Source of the DNA: Alg239-R122 sp041746135 | GTDB lineage: Bacteria > Pseudomonadota > Alphaproteobacteria > Sphingomonadales > Sphingomonadaceae | DNA: 64,000 bases | Assembly (NCBI GenBank): GCA_041746135.1 | Contig: JBGTHQ010000037.1 | Coordinates: forward strand, 124,001 to 188,000 | Direction: 5' to 3' | In this document: piece after piece, positions 34,774-43,490 of the stretch | Layout of the letters: each line of letters starts with the position of its first letter | How positions within the stretch are numbered: the stretch's first letter is position 1 | Program-made: the position numbers and the translations under genes | Notes under the pieces: model-generated | Told to the model about the DNA's origin: nothing | The model's input: the letters and a program-made list of their open reading frames with translations, nothing else | The model's database searches: none

Positions 34774-36582
34774 TCAGCGCGTGGCTACATACCGGCCTGG
34801 CGCGTCTTCGATCGGCTTGAGCTTGCCTTTTCCAGGCTGATAGGCAGGTTTTGCATCGACGGTTTCAGACGCTTGTTTCTTGAGCCATTTTTCCCAATAT
34901 GGCCACCAACTGCCCGGCGTTTCTTTCGCGCCTGCAACAAATTCGTTCAGGCTCGCATTTCTACCTTTATTCGTCCAATACTGATATTTGCCGGCATCGG
35001 GATGATTGACGACGCCGGCGATATGGCCGGACCCCGCCAGCAGGAATTCATAAGGACCCGACAGATGCTCCGTCATCTTCCATACACTGTCCGCTGGCGC
35101 GATATGGTCCTCCCGCCCCGCCTGGATGAAACAGGGCGTCTCGATCTTGCGCAAATCTATCGGCGTGCCGTCCACCACCATCGATCCCGGCTCGACCAGA
35201 CGATTGTCGCGGTACAAGTCTTCCAGATAGGCACGGTGCCATTTAGCGGGCAAATTGGTGGTATCGCCATTCCAGTGCAACAGGTCGAATGCCGGATAGT
35301 CTTCGCCTTTCAGATAGTTATTGACCACGTAATTCCAGATCAGGTCGCGGCCGCGCAGCATGTTAAACGTCGCCGCCATATAGCGTCCGTCGAGATAGCC
35401 GTCCTTCGATATCTGTTCGATCAGTTGGAACTGCCCGTCATCGATGAACATTTTCAGGTCGCCGGGTGTTTCGAAATCCACCTGCGCCGTGAAAAATGTC
35501 GCGCTATCAACTTTGTCCGCCTCCCCGCGCGCAGCCAGCAAAGCGAGGGTCGCCGCCAGCGTCGTGCCCGCCACGCAATAGCCGATGGCGTTGACGCTCT
35601 GCACCTCCAGCGCATCGCGCACGGTATCGATCGCGTCCAGCTGGGCCGCGACATAGTCATCCCAGACGATGTCCTTCATCGATGCGTCGGCGGATTTCCA
35701 GGATACCATGAATACCGGTATGCCCTGCTCCACCGCCCATTTCACAAAGCTTTTCTTTTCATTGAGGTCGAGAATATAAAAGCGGTTGATCCAGGGCGGA
35801 AAGATGATGAGTGGTGTCTTCATCACTTGCTTGGTGGTCGGCATATAGTGCACCAGCTGATATAGCGGTGTCTCGTGCACCACCTTTCCGGGCGTCGTCG
35901 CAATATTGCGGCCCAGCTCGAACGCGTCCGGATCGGTATGCGTGAGCTGCCCCTTGCGCAAATCGGTGAGCATGTGCTTGAGTCCCTTGATCAGGTTCTC
36001 GCCCCTGGTCTCGATCGTCAGACTGATGACTTCGGGATTGGTCATCGCAAAATTAGACGGGCTCATCGCATCGACGATCCCGCTGGTCGCCATGCGCAAC
36101 TGTTCTTTCTGCTTTTCATCCAGTCCGGTTATGTCATCCACGGACGACAGCATCCGGTCCGACATGGTCAGATAACTTTGGTAAATGGTGGCGAAGACGG
36201 GATTGGACTGCCACTGGTCGCCGGAAAACCGGCGGTCGGTGCGCGGAGGGGCTTGGGTAGGATTGGTCATGATCCGGGCCATGTCCTGCGCGCCGGTCAT
36301 CATTTTTGCCGCCATATTGCCCCACATGGTAAGGCCCTGCTGGAAAATATCGCCCGGATTTGCGGTCTTCATTTCGGGCAGTTTGCCATCCCATGCCGAC
36401 ATCATCTTTTGCCATGCGCCGGGCCCGAATGTGTCCTGTATCTTCATCAAGTCGAAATCGGGCGTGCCCTGGTTCGCCATTTCGCGCATATGTTCGCTCA
36501 GCATGGCCTGCATCCGCGTCATGACCGAAGACCATTGCTGCCAATCCTCCACTGGATTTCCTGCATGTTTTGTGTCGGTCAT
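34774..36582 (-). CDS. phaC: Class I polyhydroxyalkanoate synthase
   Basis: A 602-residue enzyme that polymerises hydroxyacyl-CoA into PHA on granules. The lipase-like box GYCVAG gives Cys 336, with Asp 492 (GREDHIAP) and His 520 (GSGHIAGVVNHP) completing the triad. The family stretches PPWINRFYILDLNEKKSFVKWAVEQG and WNGDTTNLPAKWHRAYLEDLY are clear, and length fits class I (about 600). The N-terminal region (about 1-110) is the variable domain. ATG 36582 has GGAAAGG upstream. The phasin gene follows on the same strand; the aminotransferase gene at 36746 is divergent. Confidence 0.96.
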   Translation of the reverse strand: MTDTKHAGNPVEDWQQWSSVMTRMQAMLSEHMREMANQGTPDFDLMKIQDTFGPGAWQKMMSAWDGKLPEMKTANPGDIFQQGLTMWGNMAAKMMTGAQDMARIMTNPTQAPPRTDRRFSGDQWQSNPVFATIYQSYLTMSDRMLSSVDDITGLDEKQKEQLRMATSGIVDAMSPSNFAMTNPEVISLTIETRGENLIKGLKHMLTDLRKGQLTHTDPDAFELGRNIATTPGKVVHETPLYQLVHYMPTTKQVMKTPLIIFPPWINRFYILDLNEKKSFVKWAVEQGIPVFMVSWKSADASMKDIVWDDYVAAQLDAIDTVRDALEVQSVNAIGYCVAGTTLAATLALLAARGEADKVDSATFFTAQVDFETPGDLKMFIDDGQFQLIEQISKDGYLDGRYMAATFNMLRGRDLIWNYVVNNYLKGEDYPAFDLLHWNGDTTNLPAKWHRAYLEDLYRDNRLVEPGSMVVDGTPIDLRKIETPCFIQAGREDHIAPADSVWKMTEHLSGPYEFLLAGSGHIAGVVNHPDAGKYQYWTNKGRNASLNEFVAGAKETPGSWWPYWEKWLKKQASETVDAKPAYQPGKGKLKPIEDAPGRYVATR

Positions 36583-36745
36583 GAAATTGCCTTTCCGTAT
36601 CAAGAGCGGTTTGCGAAGCTATAGAGCAATAATCCGATCATGGGTAGAAGTTGTGCAGCCATTTTCCTCGACTTGGCAGAGGCAATGCGTCAAATAGTGC
36701 GTGCGATGCCAATCGTGTGACATAATGTTCTAACGAAAGCCGATA

Positions 36746-37927
36746 ATGACCGAAGAATTCTATCGTATCCGCCGATTGCCGCCCTATGTTTTTGCCGAAG
36801 TCAATGCGATGAAAGCGGCGGCGCGGGCCAATGGGGCGGACATTATCGACTTAGGCATGGGCAATCCTGACGGCATGCCGTCACAGCATGTCATTGATAA
36901 GCTTGCCGAAGTCGCCCAGAATCCTACCGCTCACCGCTATTCAGCCTCAAAGGGCATTAAGGGGCTGCGCCGGGCGCAAGCCGCCTATTACCAGCGGCGT
37001 TTCGATGTGCAGCTGGATCCGGATAGCGAAGTGGTGGTGACATTGGGTTCGAAAGAAGGGCTGGCGAACCTCGCCCAGGCGATCACCGCGCCCGGCGATG
37101 TGGTTTTGGCTCCGAATCCGAGCTATCCCATCCACACGTTCGGATTCATCATTGCCGGCGCTGCGATCCGCTCCATACCCGCTGCACCGGGACCGGAGTT
37201 TTTTACACGGCTCGAATATGCCATGTCCTATTCAGTACCCAAACCCTCGGTGCTTGTGATAGGTTATCCGTCCAACCCGACCGCCTATACTGCCGATCTC
37301 GATTTCTACCGGAAAGTCGTCGATTTCGCCCGCGCGCACAAGCTGTGGGTGATCAGCGATCTGGCCTATGCCGAGATCTACTTTGGCGATACGCCCACGC
37401 CTTCGCTGCTACAAGTGCCGGGCGCAAAAGACGTGGCGGTCGAGTTCACCTCGATGTCCAAAACCTATTCGATGGCTGGGTGGAGAATAGGTTTTGCCGT
37501 GGGAAACCAGACGCTTATCGGCGCCCTGACGCGCGTAAAATCCTATCTCGATTATGGGGCTTTCACGCCGATACAGGTAGCGGCGACCGCAGCTCTCAAC
37601 GGCCCGCAGGATATAATCGATGACAATCGCGCGCTTTATAAGGCCCGGCGTGACGTCATGGTGGAAAGTTTCGGCCGCGCCGGGTGGGACATTCCCTCGC
37701 CCGCGGCCAGTATGTTCGCATGGGCGCCAATTCCTGAACACATGCGCCATCTGGGGTGCATGGAATTTTCCAAACGCCTGCTCGCCGAAGCGCAGGTGGC
37801 GGTCGCGCCCGGCGTCGGGTTCGGCGACGAGGGCGAGGGCTATGTCCGCATTGCACTGGTCGAAAACGAACAGCGGTTGCGGCAGGCTGCCCGCAATATA
37901 AAGCGTTTTCTGTCCCGCAATAGCTGA
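36746..37927 (+). CDS. PLP-dependent aminotransferase, class I/II (AlaC/LL-DAP aminotransferase-like)
   Basis: A 393-residue fold-type I aminotransferase. The PLP lysine is Lys 239 in SMSKTYSMAGWRIGFAVG; NPTA and SDLAYAEIYF carry other cofactor contacts, and ASKGIKGLRRAQAAYYQRRF is typical of the AlaC/DapL-like branch. It probably makes alanine from pyruvate and glutamate, but annotation as LL-diaminopimelate aminotransferase is equally common for this branch and sequence alone does not settle it. It is divergent from phaC. Confidence 0.9.
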   Translation: MTEEFYRIRRLPPYVFAEVNAMKAAARANGADIIDLGMGNPDGMPSQHVIDKLAEVAQNPTAHRYSASKGIKGLRRAQAAYYQRRFDVQLDPDSEVVVTLGSKEGLANLAQAITAPGDVVLAPNPSYPIHTFGFIIAGAAIRSIPAAPGPEFFTRLEYAMSYSVPKPSVLVIGYPSNPTAYTADLDFYRKVVDFARAHKLWVISDLAYAEIYFGDTPTPSLLQVPGAKDVAVEFTSMSKTYSMAGWRIGFAVGNQTLIGALTRVKSYLDYGAFTPIQVAATAALNGPQDIIDDNRALYKARRDVMVESFGRAGWDIPSPAASMFAWAPIPEHMRHLGCMEFSKRLLAEAQVAVAPGVGFGDEGEGYVRIALVENEQRLRQAARNIKRFLSRNS

Positions 37928-38016
37928 CCGGTCCGCTCGGTTTTGGACAGGGTTGCCTGTGCGCGCGGGTGCAATGGCCATCATACCCGTTCCACCTTGC
38001 TGGTGGAGACAGAACC

Positions 38017-38655
38017 ATGGCCTTGCAATCCTGCTGGATTTCCGACACCCGGGAAATGCCGGACGCATTGCGAAAGCTGACCGAAAACGGTTGGAGCATC
38101 CGTACTTGCCCATCGCCGAACGCTGGGGCAGACATCCTTTTTTGCGATCATCGTTGGCCGAAGTTGGCCGTGTTATGCGGCAAACGCCGGCACGACGATG
38201 GCGTGCCGCCCGTGATCGTGGTTGGACAGATGTACAGCAGCGAAAAAGCCGGATGGATCGCGCTTGGCGCAGATGACGCTGTGCCGCCAGATTGCAGCGC
38301 CGAAGAAATGGCCGAACGGGCAAAAAGGCATGCCGAAAAATCCGCTGTTATCGCACGGGCGGGACTGTATGGCGCGTTTTCATTCCGGTATTTTGAACGA
38401 ACCGCGCGATTTGCCGGAAACGGAATGGATCTAAACGACCGCGAATATATGCTGCTGCTCTATCTGGCCCGCGCGAGCGGAAAGATCGTCAGCAGGACCG
38501 AGTTGCTGCAAAAAATCTGGGGGCTGGATTTCGACCCGGGCACCAACCGGGTCGAAGTGCATATATTCAGGCTGCGCGAAAAGCTGCGCCAATTCGGAGC
38601 GCGGTCCTGGCTAGAAACGCATAAGGGAAAGGGATATAGCCTGCGCACAGAATAA
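38017..38655 (+). CDS. OmpR-type winged-helix regulator with a degenerate receiver
   Basis: A 212-residue protein. The C-terminal part (about 128-212) is a clear OmpR/PhoB DNA-binding domain: LNDREYMLLLYLARASGKIVSRTELLQKIWG, FDPGTNRVEVHIFRLREKLRQFG, THKGKGYSL. The N-terminal 115 residues resemble a receiver in length and layout; Asp 44 in ILFCDHRWP could be the acceptor, but the usual acidic pair and the switch lysine are not evident. No histidine kinase is next to it. Start 38017 follows a GGTGGAGAC ribosome site. It likely acts as an orphan transcription regulator. Confidence 0.82.
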   Translation: MALQSCWISDTREMPDALRKLTENGWSIRTCPSPNAGADILFCDHRWPKLAVLCGKRRHDDGVPPVIVVGQMYSSEKAGWIALGADDAVPPDCSAEEMAERAKRHAEKSAVIARAGLYGAFSFRYFERTARFAGNGMDLNDREYMLLLYLARASGKIVSRTELLQKIWGLDFDPGTNRVEVHIFRLREKLRQFGARSWLETHKGKGYSLRTE

Positions 38656-38737
38656 TGTCGCAAGTTTATGCTGGACAGGTATAGCCCGACATTGTTCATT
38701 GCCTTTCGCAAAGCGAAAACCGAACGGACCCGTGTAT

Positions 38738-39547
38738 ATGACCGAAACCCTCACATTTCACGGCCGCGTGCGTGTCGACATAACCGACCATGTCGCCGAT
38801 GTAAAATTGACCCGCAGCGACAAGATGAATGCGCTCGACCCCGATATGTTTAAGGCCATCATCGAAGCCGGTGCGGCGCTGCACGAGCGCAGGGATGTAC
38901 GCGCGGTCGTTCTGTCGGGCGAGGGCCGCAGTTTCTGTGCCGGGCTTGATATGGCCAGCTTTAACGCCTCGCCCGATAGCGGCGGCCCGTCCAAACTGAC
39001 CGATCGCACCTATGGCGACAGCAACACATTCCAGCAGGTGGCGATACAATGGCGCAAACTGCCCATTCCGGTAATCGCGGCCGTGCACGGCGTGTGTTTC
39101 GGTGGCGGCGTGCAGATCATGTCGGGTGCGGATATCCGTATCGTCGCCCCCGATGCGCGTCTATCGGTCATGGAGATGCGGTGGGGCCTGATCCCCGATA
39201 TGGGCGGCTACGCACTATGGCGCGGCTATGTCCGCGACGACATTATCCGCGAACTCACCTACACCAACCGCGAATTCAGCGGCGAAGACGCGCTGGCATA
39301 CGGATTTGCCACGCATAATGATATCGACCCGCATAGCCGCGCAATGGATATTGCCCGTGACATCGCAGCCAAGAATCCGGGTGCCATCCGCGCGGCCAAA
39401 TACCTGTTCAATCGCGTACCGGACATGCAGTGGGAAGATATATTGATGGCCGAAAGCGAGCTACAGGACAACATCATCCGCAGCCCCAATCAGATGGAAG
39501 CCGTCATGGCTTTCATGCAGAAGCGCGTGGCCAATTTTGTGGACTGA
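38738..39547 (+). CDS. Crotonase/enoyl-CoA hydratase family protein
   Basis: A 269-residue crotonase-fold enzyme. SFCAGLDMASF (65-75) and GVCFGGGVQIMSGADIRI form the oxyanion hole; MRWGLIPDMGG carries the catalytic-residue region. These enzymes hydrate or otherwise process enoyl-CoA in fatty-acid or ring catabolism; exact substrate is not inferable. The start at 38738 (MTETLTFHGRV) fits the family; the frame also opens at 38699. The next gene is convergent. Confidence 0.88.
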   Translation: MTETLTFHGRVRVDITDHVADVKLTRSDKMNALDPDMFKAIIEAGAALHERRDVRAVVLSGEGRSFCAGLDMASFNASPDSGGPSKLTDRTYGDSNTFQQVAIQWRKLPIPVIAAVHGVCFGGGVQIMSGADIRIVAPDARLSVMEMRWGLIPDMGGYALWRGYVRDDIIRELTYTNREFSGEDALAYGFATHNDIDPHSRAMDIARDIAAKNPGAIRAAKYLFNRVPDMQWEDILMAESELQDNIIRSPNQMEAVMAFMQKRVANFVD

Positions 39548-39598
39548 CCCAATCGGATCGACAATATTTCGCCGCAACAAAAGAAAGTAAAGTCAGCA

Positions 39599-40276
39599 CT
39601 ATTCAAACGGGTCTTGCTGATTTTTCTGTCGCATCAAGTTGTGCCGAAGGCGCTTTCTGAAATTAGCAGGTCGTAAGATACGAACCCGCAATTCTTCCGC
39701 TTCCTTGCTGATATGTGCGATTGTTTCCATGGTATCGTCAAGATCAATTTCGTTTTCCATATCTGTTCGCGCATGCTGCCCCGACAAATATTCGCTAATC
39801 AGCCGCGGTATCTGTGTTGCTACACGGCTTCGCAGTTTTAATATTTCTGAATCAAGAGCATATTTCTCGCTGGCGTAGAGAAAACGATGGCACGTTTCCC
39901 AATAATTTTTAATTTCATCGCGCGACTCGATTTCCTGACGGAACAGGTTTATGCAGGCTTCATCGAATTCCAGTGCGCGCGGTTTTCCTGTTTTTTCATC
40001 TGTCTTTATGACAGGTTCCGGAAAGACGCGCCTATCTGAACGGTTTTTTGCTCTTCTGCCTTGGATAGATTCCATGGGCGAAGCGGCTTTGCCAATTCGC
40101 CATAGAAAGGCAATAAGCGAGGCCGCAAAACCACCGATCACGGAAACAGGCAAATTATCAAATGACAGTTGGAGAATAACAAAAACTACAAGACTAACGC
40201 ATAGTGCAATTAAAATTCGGCGGATCAACCGCGCAAACAATGGCAGTATAAATGCTGTCACTACAAACATTGTCAA
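39599..40276 (-). CDS. Hypothetical membrane protein with unclear start
   Basis: A 225-residue protein with two or three N-terminal membrane helices (FVVTAFILPLF, RILIALCVSLVVFVILQL, VIGGFAASLIAFLW) and a soluble, charged helical C-terminal domain (RSDRRVFPEPVIKT..., LFRQEIESRDEIKNYWE). I recognise no family. The listed start is a TTG at 40276 without a ribosome site; the frame stays open upstream through IQEVADIRVLILLLATL to an ATT codon at about 40324 preceded by AAGG, so the true start could be non-canonical. The gene looks AT-richer than its neighbours, hinting at transfer. Confidence 0.6.
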   Translation of the reverse strand: MTMFVVTAFILPLFARLIRRILIALCVSLVVFVILQLSFDNLPVSVIGGFAASLIAFLWRIGKAASPMESIQGRRAKNRSDRRVFPEPVIKTDEKTGKPRALEFDEACINLFRQEIESRDEIKNYWETCHRFLYASEKYALDSEILKLRSRVATQIPRLISEYLSGQHARTDMENEIDLDDTMETIAHISKEAEELRVRILRPANFRKRLRHNLMRQKNQQDPFE

Positions 40277-40378
40277 CGTGGCCAGTAATAAAATTAGTAC
40301 GCGGATATCGGCTACCTCTTGAATTGTACCTTATGCCAATCTGGTGGTTTCAAAACGTAAATTCAATTATTATTGGCC

Positions 40379-40810
40379 TTACCGCTTCACCATCAGCCGC
40401 TCGAATTCGTGCCGTAGTTCCTCGCCAATAGAAGTCGGGCCGTTTTTGTCAGTAAGTACCAGCGTAGTCACGCAGATCGCGACGCAGCTGTCTTTCTGAA
40501 AGGCGGCCGAACAGATGTCCCAGCTGCTTGACCCGATCCGGCCTATGCCGCTAGCGATATTGACCGGCTCGGGGAAAAAGCTTTCCGCGATGTAGTCGAG
40601 CTTGGCCGATACGATCAGCCATCTTTGCCCTTGCGTGCGCCGTTCCACCTCGATCGCATGGTTGAATTTGCCGCGGCCATGCTCGAACAGGCCAGCCATG
40701 GCGACATTGTTGATATGGCCCAGCATATCGACATCGGCAAAACGCGTTTCGGTAAGATGCGCATAGGGGTAGCTGGCCATATCGGTTTGCCAGCTTTGCG
40801 GTTTCGGCAT
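40379..40810 (-). CDS. Hotdog-fold acyl-CoA thioesterase (FadM/YbgC-like)
   Basis: A 143-residue hotdog protein. The active-site segment TRFADVDMLGHINNVAMAGLFEHGRGKF has the Asp and the His-Ile-Asn-Asn pattern of the 4-hydroxybenzoyl-CoA/YbgC class, which hydrolyse acyl-CoAs. LDYIAESFFPEPVNIASGI forms the second half. Likely role: release of CoA from acyl or aromatic thioesters; it lies near an acyl-CoA dehydrogenase and a crotonase. Alternative starts lie at residues 11 and beyond. Confidence 0.87.
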   Translation of the reverse strand: MPKPQSWQTDMASYPYAHLTETRFADVDMLGHINNVAMAGLFEHGRGKFNHAIEVERRTQGQRWLIVSAKLDYIAESFFPEPVNIASGIGRIGSSSWDICSAAFQKDSCVAICVTTLVLTDKNGPTSIGEELRHEFERLMVKR

Positions 40811-40851
40811 GGTGGTTATTTCCTTTAGGTTTGCTCTCGCTCGGATTGCTA

Positions 40852-40930
40852 TCCGGCCCCGCTCCTCCTTTCAACCATCCGATAGTGTAATCGCTAATAT
40901 ATCGGGTGGTTATAAGGGGAGCGGGCCGGA
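40852..40930. repeat. Long imperfect inverted repeat between the thioesterase and acyl-CoA dehydrogenase genes
   Basis: Arms at 40852-40883 and 40901-40930 pair over about 30 positions with two one-base bulges and a few mismatches; the outer part is CCGGCCC-GCTCC and the inner part AACCA-CCGAT. The 17-base loop lies at 40884-40900. No U-run follows on either strand, so a simple terminator is unlikely. It could be an RNA hairpin affecting mRNA stability of the thioesterase gene, or a remnant of a short mobile repeat. Confidence 0.7.
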
Positions 40931-40958
40931 CCCGGCTTATCGCCGTGAGGCGATCAAA

Positions 40959-42113
40959 TTACAATCCCCGTCCAATTAGCTCTTTCATGATCTCGCTGGT
41001 GCCGCCGAAAATGCGCGTAACGCGTGCGCTGCGCCACATTTTGGCGATGGCATATTCGTTCATATAGCCCGCACCGCCGTGGAATTGCAGGCATTTGTCC
41101 ATCACTTCCCACTGCAACTCGGTATGCCAGAGTTTCGCCGCCGCGCCTTCTTCGCCGGTCAGTTCCTTTTTATAATGTCGGTTCAGCGCCCAATCGAGAT
41201 GCGCCCAGCCGACCTGCAGTTTCGTCTTGAGATCCGCCAGCACGAAACGCGTGTTCTGGAAATCGAGGATCGGTTTGCCGAATGCCTTGCGCTCGCGCAC
41301 GAACTCAACCGTGTCGTCAAACGCCTTTTGCGCGCTTGCCTGCGCCGATACCGCAATCGAGAGGCGCTCCTGCGGCAGCTCGCCCATCAGGTACAGAAAT
41401 CCCTTGCCCTCTTCGCCTAGGCAATTGGTCATCGGCACGCGCACATCGTTGAAAAACAGCTCCGATGTGTCGGCGGCGTCCTGCCCGATCTTGTCGAGAT
41501 TGCGGCCACGCGCGAACCCCTCGCGGTCGGATTCAACCAGGATGATCGAAATGCCCTGCCATGCCTTTTCGGCATCGGGATTGGTTACGGCGCACACCAA
41601 AGTCAGATCGGCATTCTGCCCATTGGTAATATAGGTTTTGGACCCATTGATAACATAATGGTTGCCGTCCTTTTTGGCCGAGGTGCGCATGCCCTGAAGA
41701 TCGCTGCCCGTGCCCGGCTCGGTCATCGCGATCGCGGTGATGGTCTCGCCCGATACCAGCCGCGGCAACCATTTCTGCTTCTGTTCTTCGGAGCCATAAT
41801 TGATGATATAGCTGACGACTATATCGGACTGAAGCGAGAAGCCGAGCGGCGAACCCCCCGTATAAGCGACTTCCTCATCCACGATCGCATTATAGCCGAA
41901 ATCGAGGCCCAGGCCGCCATATTCCTCCGGCACCGTGGGACACAGCATGCCGAGCTCGCCGGCCTTGGGCCATATATCCTTGGGCACGATCTTGTCTTTG
42001 TCCCATTTCTCGGCATTCGGCGCGACTTCCTTTTCCATAAAGGCGCGCACTGTCTGGCGGAATGCTTCATGGTCTTCACTATAGGCGCTGCGCGAGAGGG
42101 TATCGAGTGACAT
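40959..42113 (-). CDS. Acyl-CoA dehydrogenase
   Basis: A 384-residue FAD flavoprotein that desaturates acyl-CoA thioesters. N-terminal helical domain, IAMTEPGTGSDLQGMRTSAKKDG (FAD-contact segment), and the C-terminal QFHGGAGYMNEYAIAKMWRSARVTRIFGGTSEIMKELI are diagnostic; the Glu in YMNEY is at the catalytic base position of short/medium-chain forms. ATG 42113 is preferred because GGAG lies 7 bases upstream, while ATG 42119 sits 1 base after it. Substrate chain length is not inferable. It is divergent from the radical SAM gene. Confidence 0.93.
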   Translation of the reverse strand: MSLDTLSRSAYSEDHEAFRQTVRAFMEKEVAPNAEKWDKDKIVPKDIWPKAGELGMLCPTVPEEYGGLGLDFGYNAIVDEEVAYTGGSPLGFSLQSDIVVSYIINYGSEEQKQKWLPRLVSGETITAIAMTEPGTGSDLQGMRTSAKKDGNHYVINGSKTYITNGQNADLTLVCAVTNPDAEKAWQGISIILVESDREGFARGRNLDKIGQDAADTSELFFNDVRVPMTNCLGEEGKGFLYLMGELPQERLSIAVSAQASAQKAFDDTVEFVRERKAFGKPILDFQNTRFVLADLKTKLQVGWAHLDWALNRHYKKELTGEEGAAAKLWHTELQWEVMDKCLQFHGGAGYMNEYAIAKMWRSARVTRIFGGTSEIMKELIGRGL

Positions 42114-42233
42114 GAGCATACTCCGGTTCAGGTTATCGCCCAAAGTAGCGGCCTGCACACGGATACGTCAATTCAATTTAACCGTGCGATTAATATGTCC
42201 GCTCAACATAGGTTGATGACAGAAAAGAAAATG

Positions 42234-42248
42234 GAACGTATATAGAAC
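42234..42248 (+). promoter_or_regulatory. LexA-type SOS box before the radical SAM gene
   Basis: The sequence GAAC-GTATATA-GAAC at 42234-42248 matches the alphaproteobacterial LexA direct-repeat box (GAAC-N7-GAAC, complement GTTC-N7-GTTC). It ends 2 bp before the ATG at 42251, so LexA bound here would occlude initiation and the start of the transcript. The 7-base spacer is exact and both tetramers are perfect. Confidence 0.78.
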
Positions 42249-42250
42249 AA

Positions 42251-43486
42251 ATGGCCCGATACTCGATTCAAGAAAAACTCGCGATTCTCAGCGACGCGGC
42301 GAAATATGACGCGAGCTGCGCATCGAGCGGGTCGTCCACGCGGAGTTCACGCGACGGAAAATCGCTGGGATCGACCGAAGGCATGGGCATCTGCCACGCC
42401 TATGCGCCTGATGGCCGTTGCATCTCGCTGCTCAAAATATTGATGACGAACTTTTGCATTTACGACTGTTCCTATTGCATCAACCGCGTTTCCAGCAATG
42501 TGCAACGCGCGCGATTTTCGGTGGAGGAAGTGGTCTGGCTAACCACCGAATTCTACCGGCGCAACTATATCGAGGGGCTGTTCTTGTCCTCGGGTATTAT
42601 CAAATCGCCCGATGATACGATGGGCGATATGGTGCGGATTGCGCGAATATTGCGCGAGGAACATCATTTCAAAGGCTATATCCACCTCAAGACAATTCCC
42701 GATGCCGCGCCCGAACTTATCGCCGAAGCGGGACGGTTAGCCGATCGCATATCGATCAATGTGGAATTGCCCACCGACAAGGGCGTGGCGCGGTTCGCGC
42801 CCGAAAAAAATCCGGCGACAATCCGTAAGGCGATGGGCGATGTGCGTCTGAAGATAGAGGAATCGAAAGACCGGACATTGCAGACAAAGCGCCGCCAGAA
42901 ATTTGCGCCGGCGGGACAGAGCACGCAATTGATCGTGGGCGCGGACGATAGCAACGATGCGACGATTCTTGACAACAGTTCGCGGCTCTATGGCAGTTAC
43001 AAATTGCGGCGCGTCTATTATTCGGCATTCAGCCCGATACCCGATAGCAGCAAAGCCTTGCCGCTGATCAAACCACCGCTGATCCGCGAACACCGGCTTT
43101 ATCAGGCCGACTGGCTGATGCGATTTTACGGGTTCACCGCGCCGGAAATCAGCGGCGTTTCGCCGGGCGGCATGCTCGATCTGGATGTCGACCCGAAACT
43201 CGCCTGGGCACTCGCCAACCGTCAGGCATTTCCGGTCAACGTCAACCGCGCGGGCAAGGAGACACTCCTCCGCGTGCCCGGTTTCGGTACGCGCACCGTG
43301 GGCCGGATATTGTCGGTACGGCGGCACCGCGCCGTTCGCTACGACGATCTAGTGCGGATGGGCGCGAACCTGCGCAATGCCAAGCCGTTTATTTTCGTGC
43401 CCGACTGGTCGCCCGGCTCGCTGACCGACTCTGAAAATTTGCGCACCCGGTTTGCGCCGCCGGCGCAGCAATTGCAGCTCCTCTAG
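42251..43486 (+). CDS. Radical SAM protein of the UDG-linked DNA modification/repair family
   Basis: A 411-residue radical SAM enzyme of the type described as putative DNA modification/repair radical SAM protein, linked to a uracil-glycosylase partner. The CX3CX2C motif that holds the 4Fe-4S cluster is C69-IYD-C73-SY-C76. Residues about 330-365 (NVNRAGKETLLRVPGFGTRTVGRIL) form a helix-hairpin-helix, suggesting DNA contact. The partner DUF4130-UdgX gene begins 4 bp after the stop, and a LexA box sits directly upstream. The reaction is unknown; formation or reversal of a base lesion is a plausible guess. ATG 42251 is fixed by the LexA box and domain start. Confidence 0.9.
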   Translation: MARYSIQEKLAILSDAAKYDASCASSGSSTRSSRDGKSLGSTEGMGICHAYAPDGRCISLLKILMTNFCIYDCSYCINRVSSNVQRARFSVEEVVWLTTEFYRRNYIEGLFLSSGIIKSPDDTMGDMVRIARILREEHHFKGYIHLKTIPDAAPELIAEAGRLADRISINVELPTDKGVARFAPEKNPATIRKAMGDVRLKIEESKDRTLQTKRRQKFAPAGQSTQLIVGADDSNDATILDNSSRLYGSYKLRRVYYSAFSPIPDSSKALPLIKPPLIREHRLYQADWLMRFYGFTAPEISGVSPGGMLDLDVDPKLAWALANRQAFPVNVNRAGKETLLRVPGFGTRTVGRILSVRRHRAVRYDDLVRMGANLRNAKPFIFVPDWSPGSLTDSENLRTRFAPPAQQLQLL

Positions 43487-43490
43487 CGTC

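Noticed and set aside
36651..36658. TTGTGCAG half-site upstream of phaC as a PhaR-type operator
   Set aside because: Only one half of the dyad matches; too short to separate from chance.
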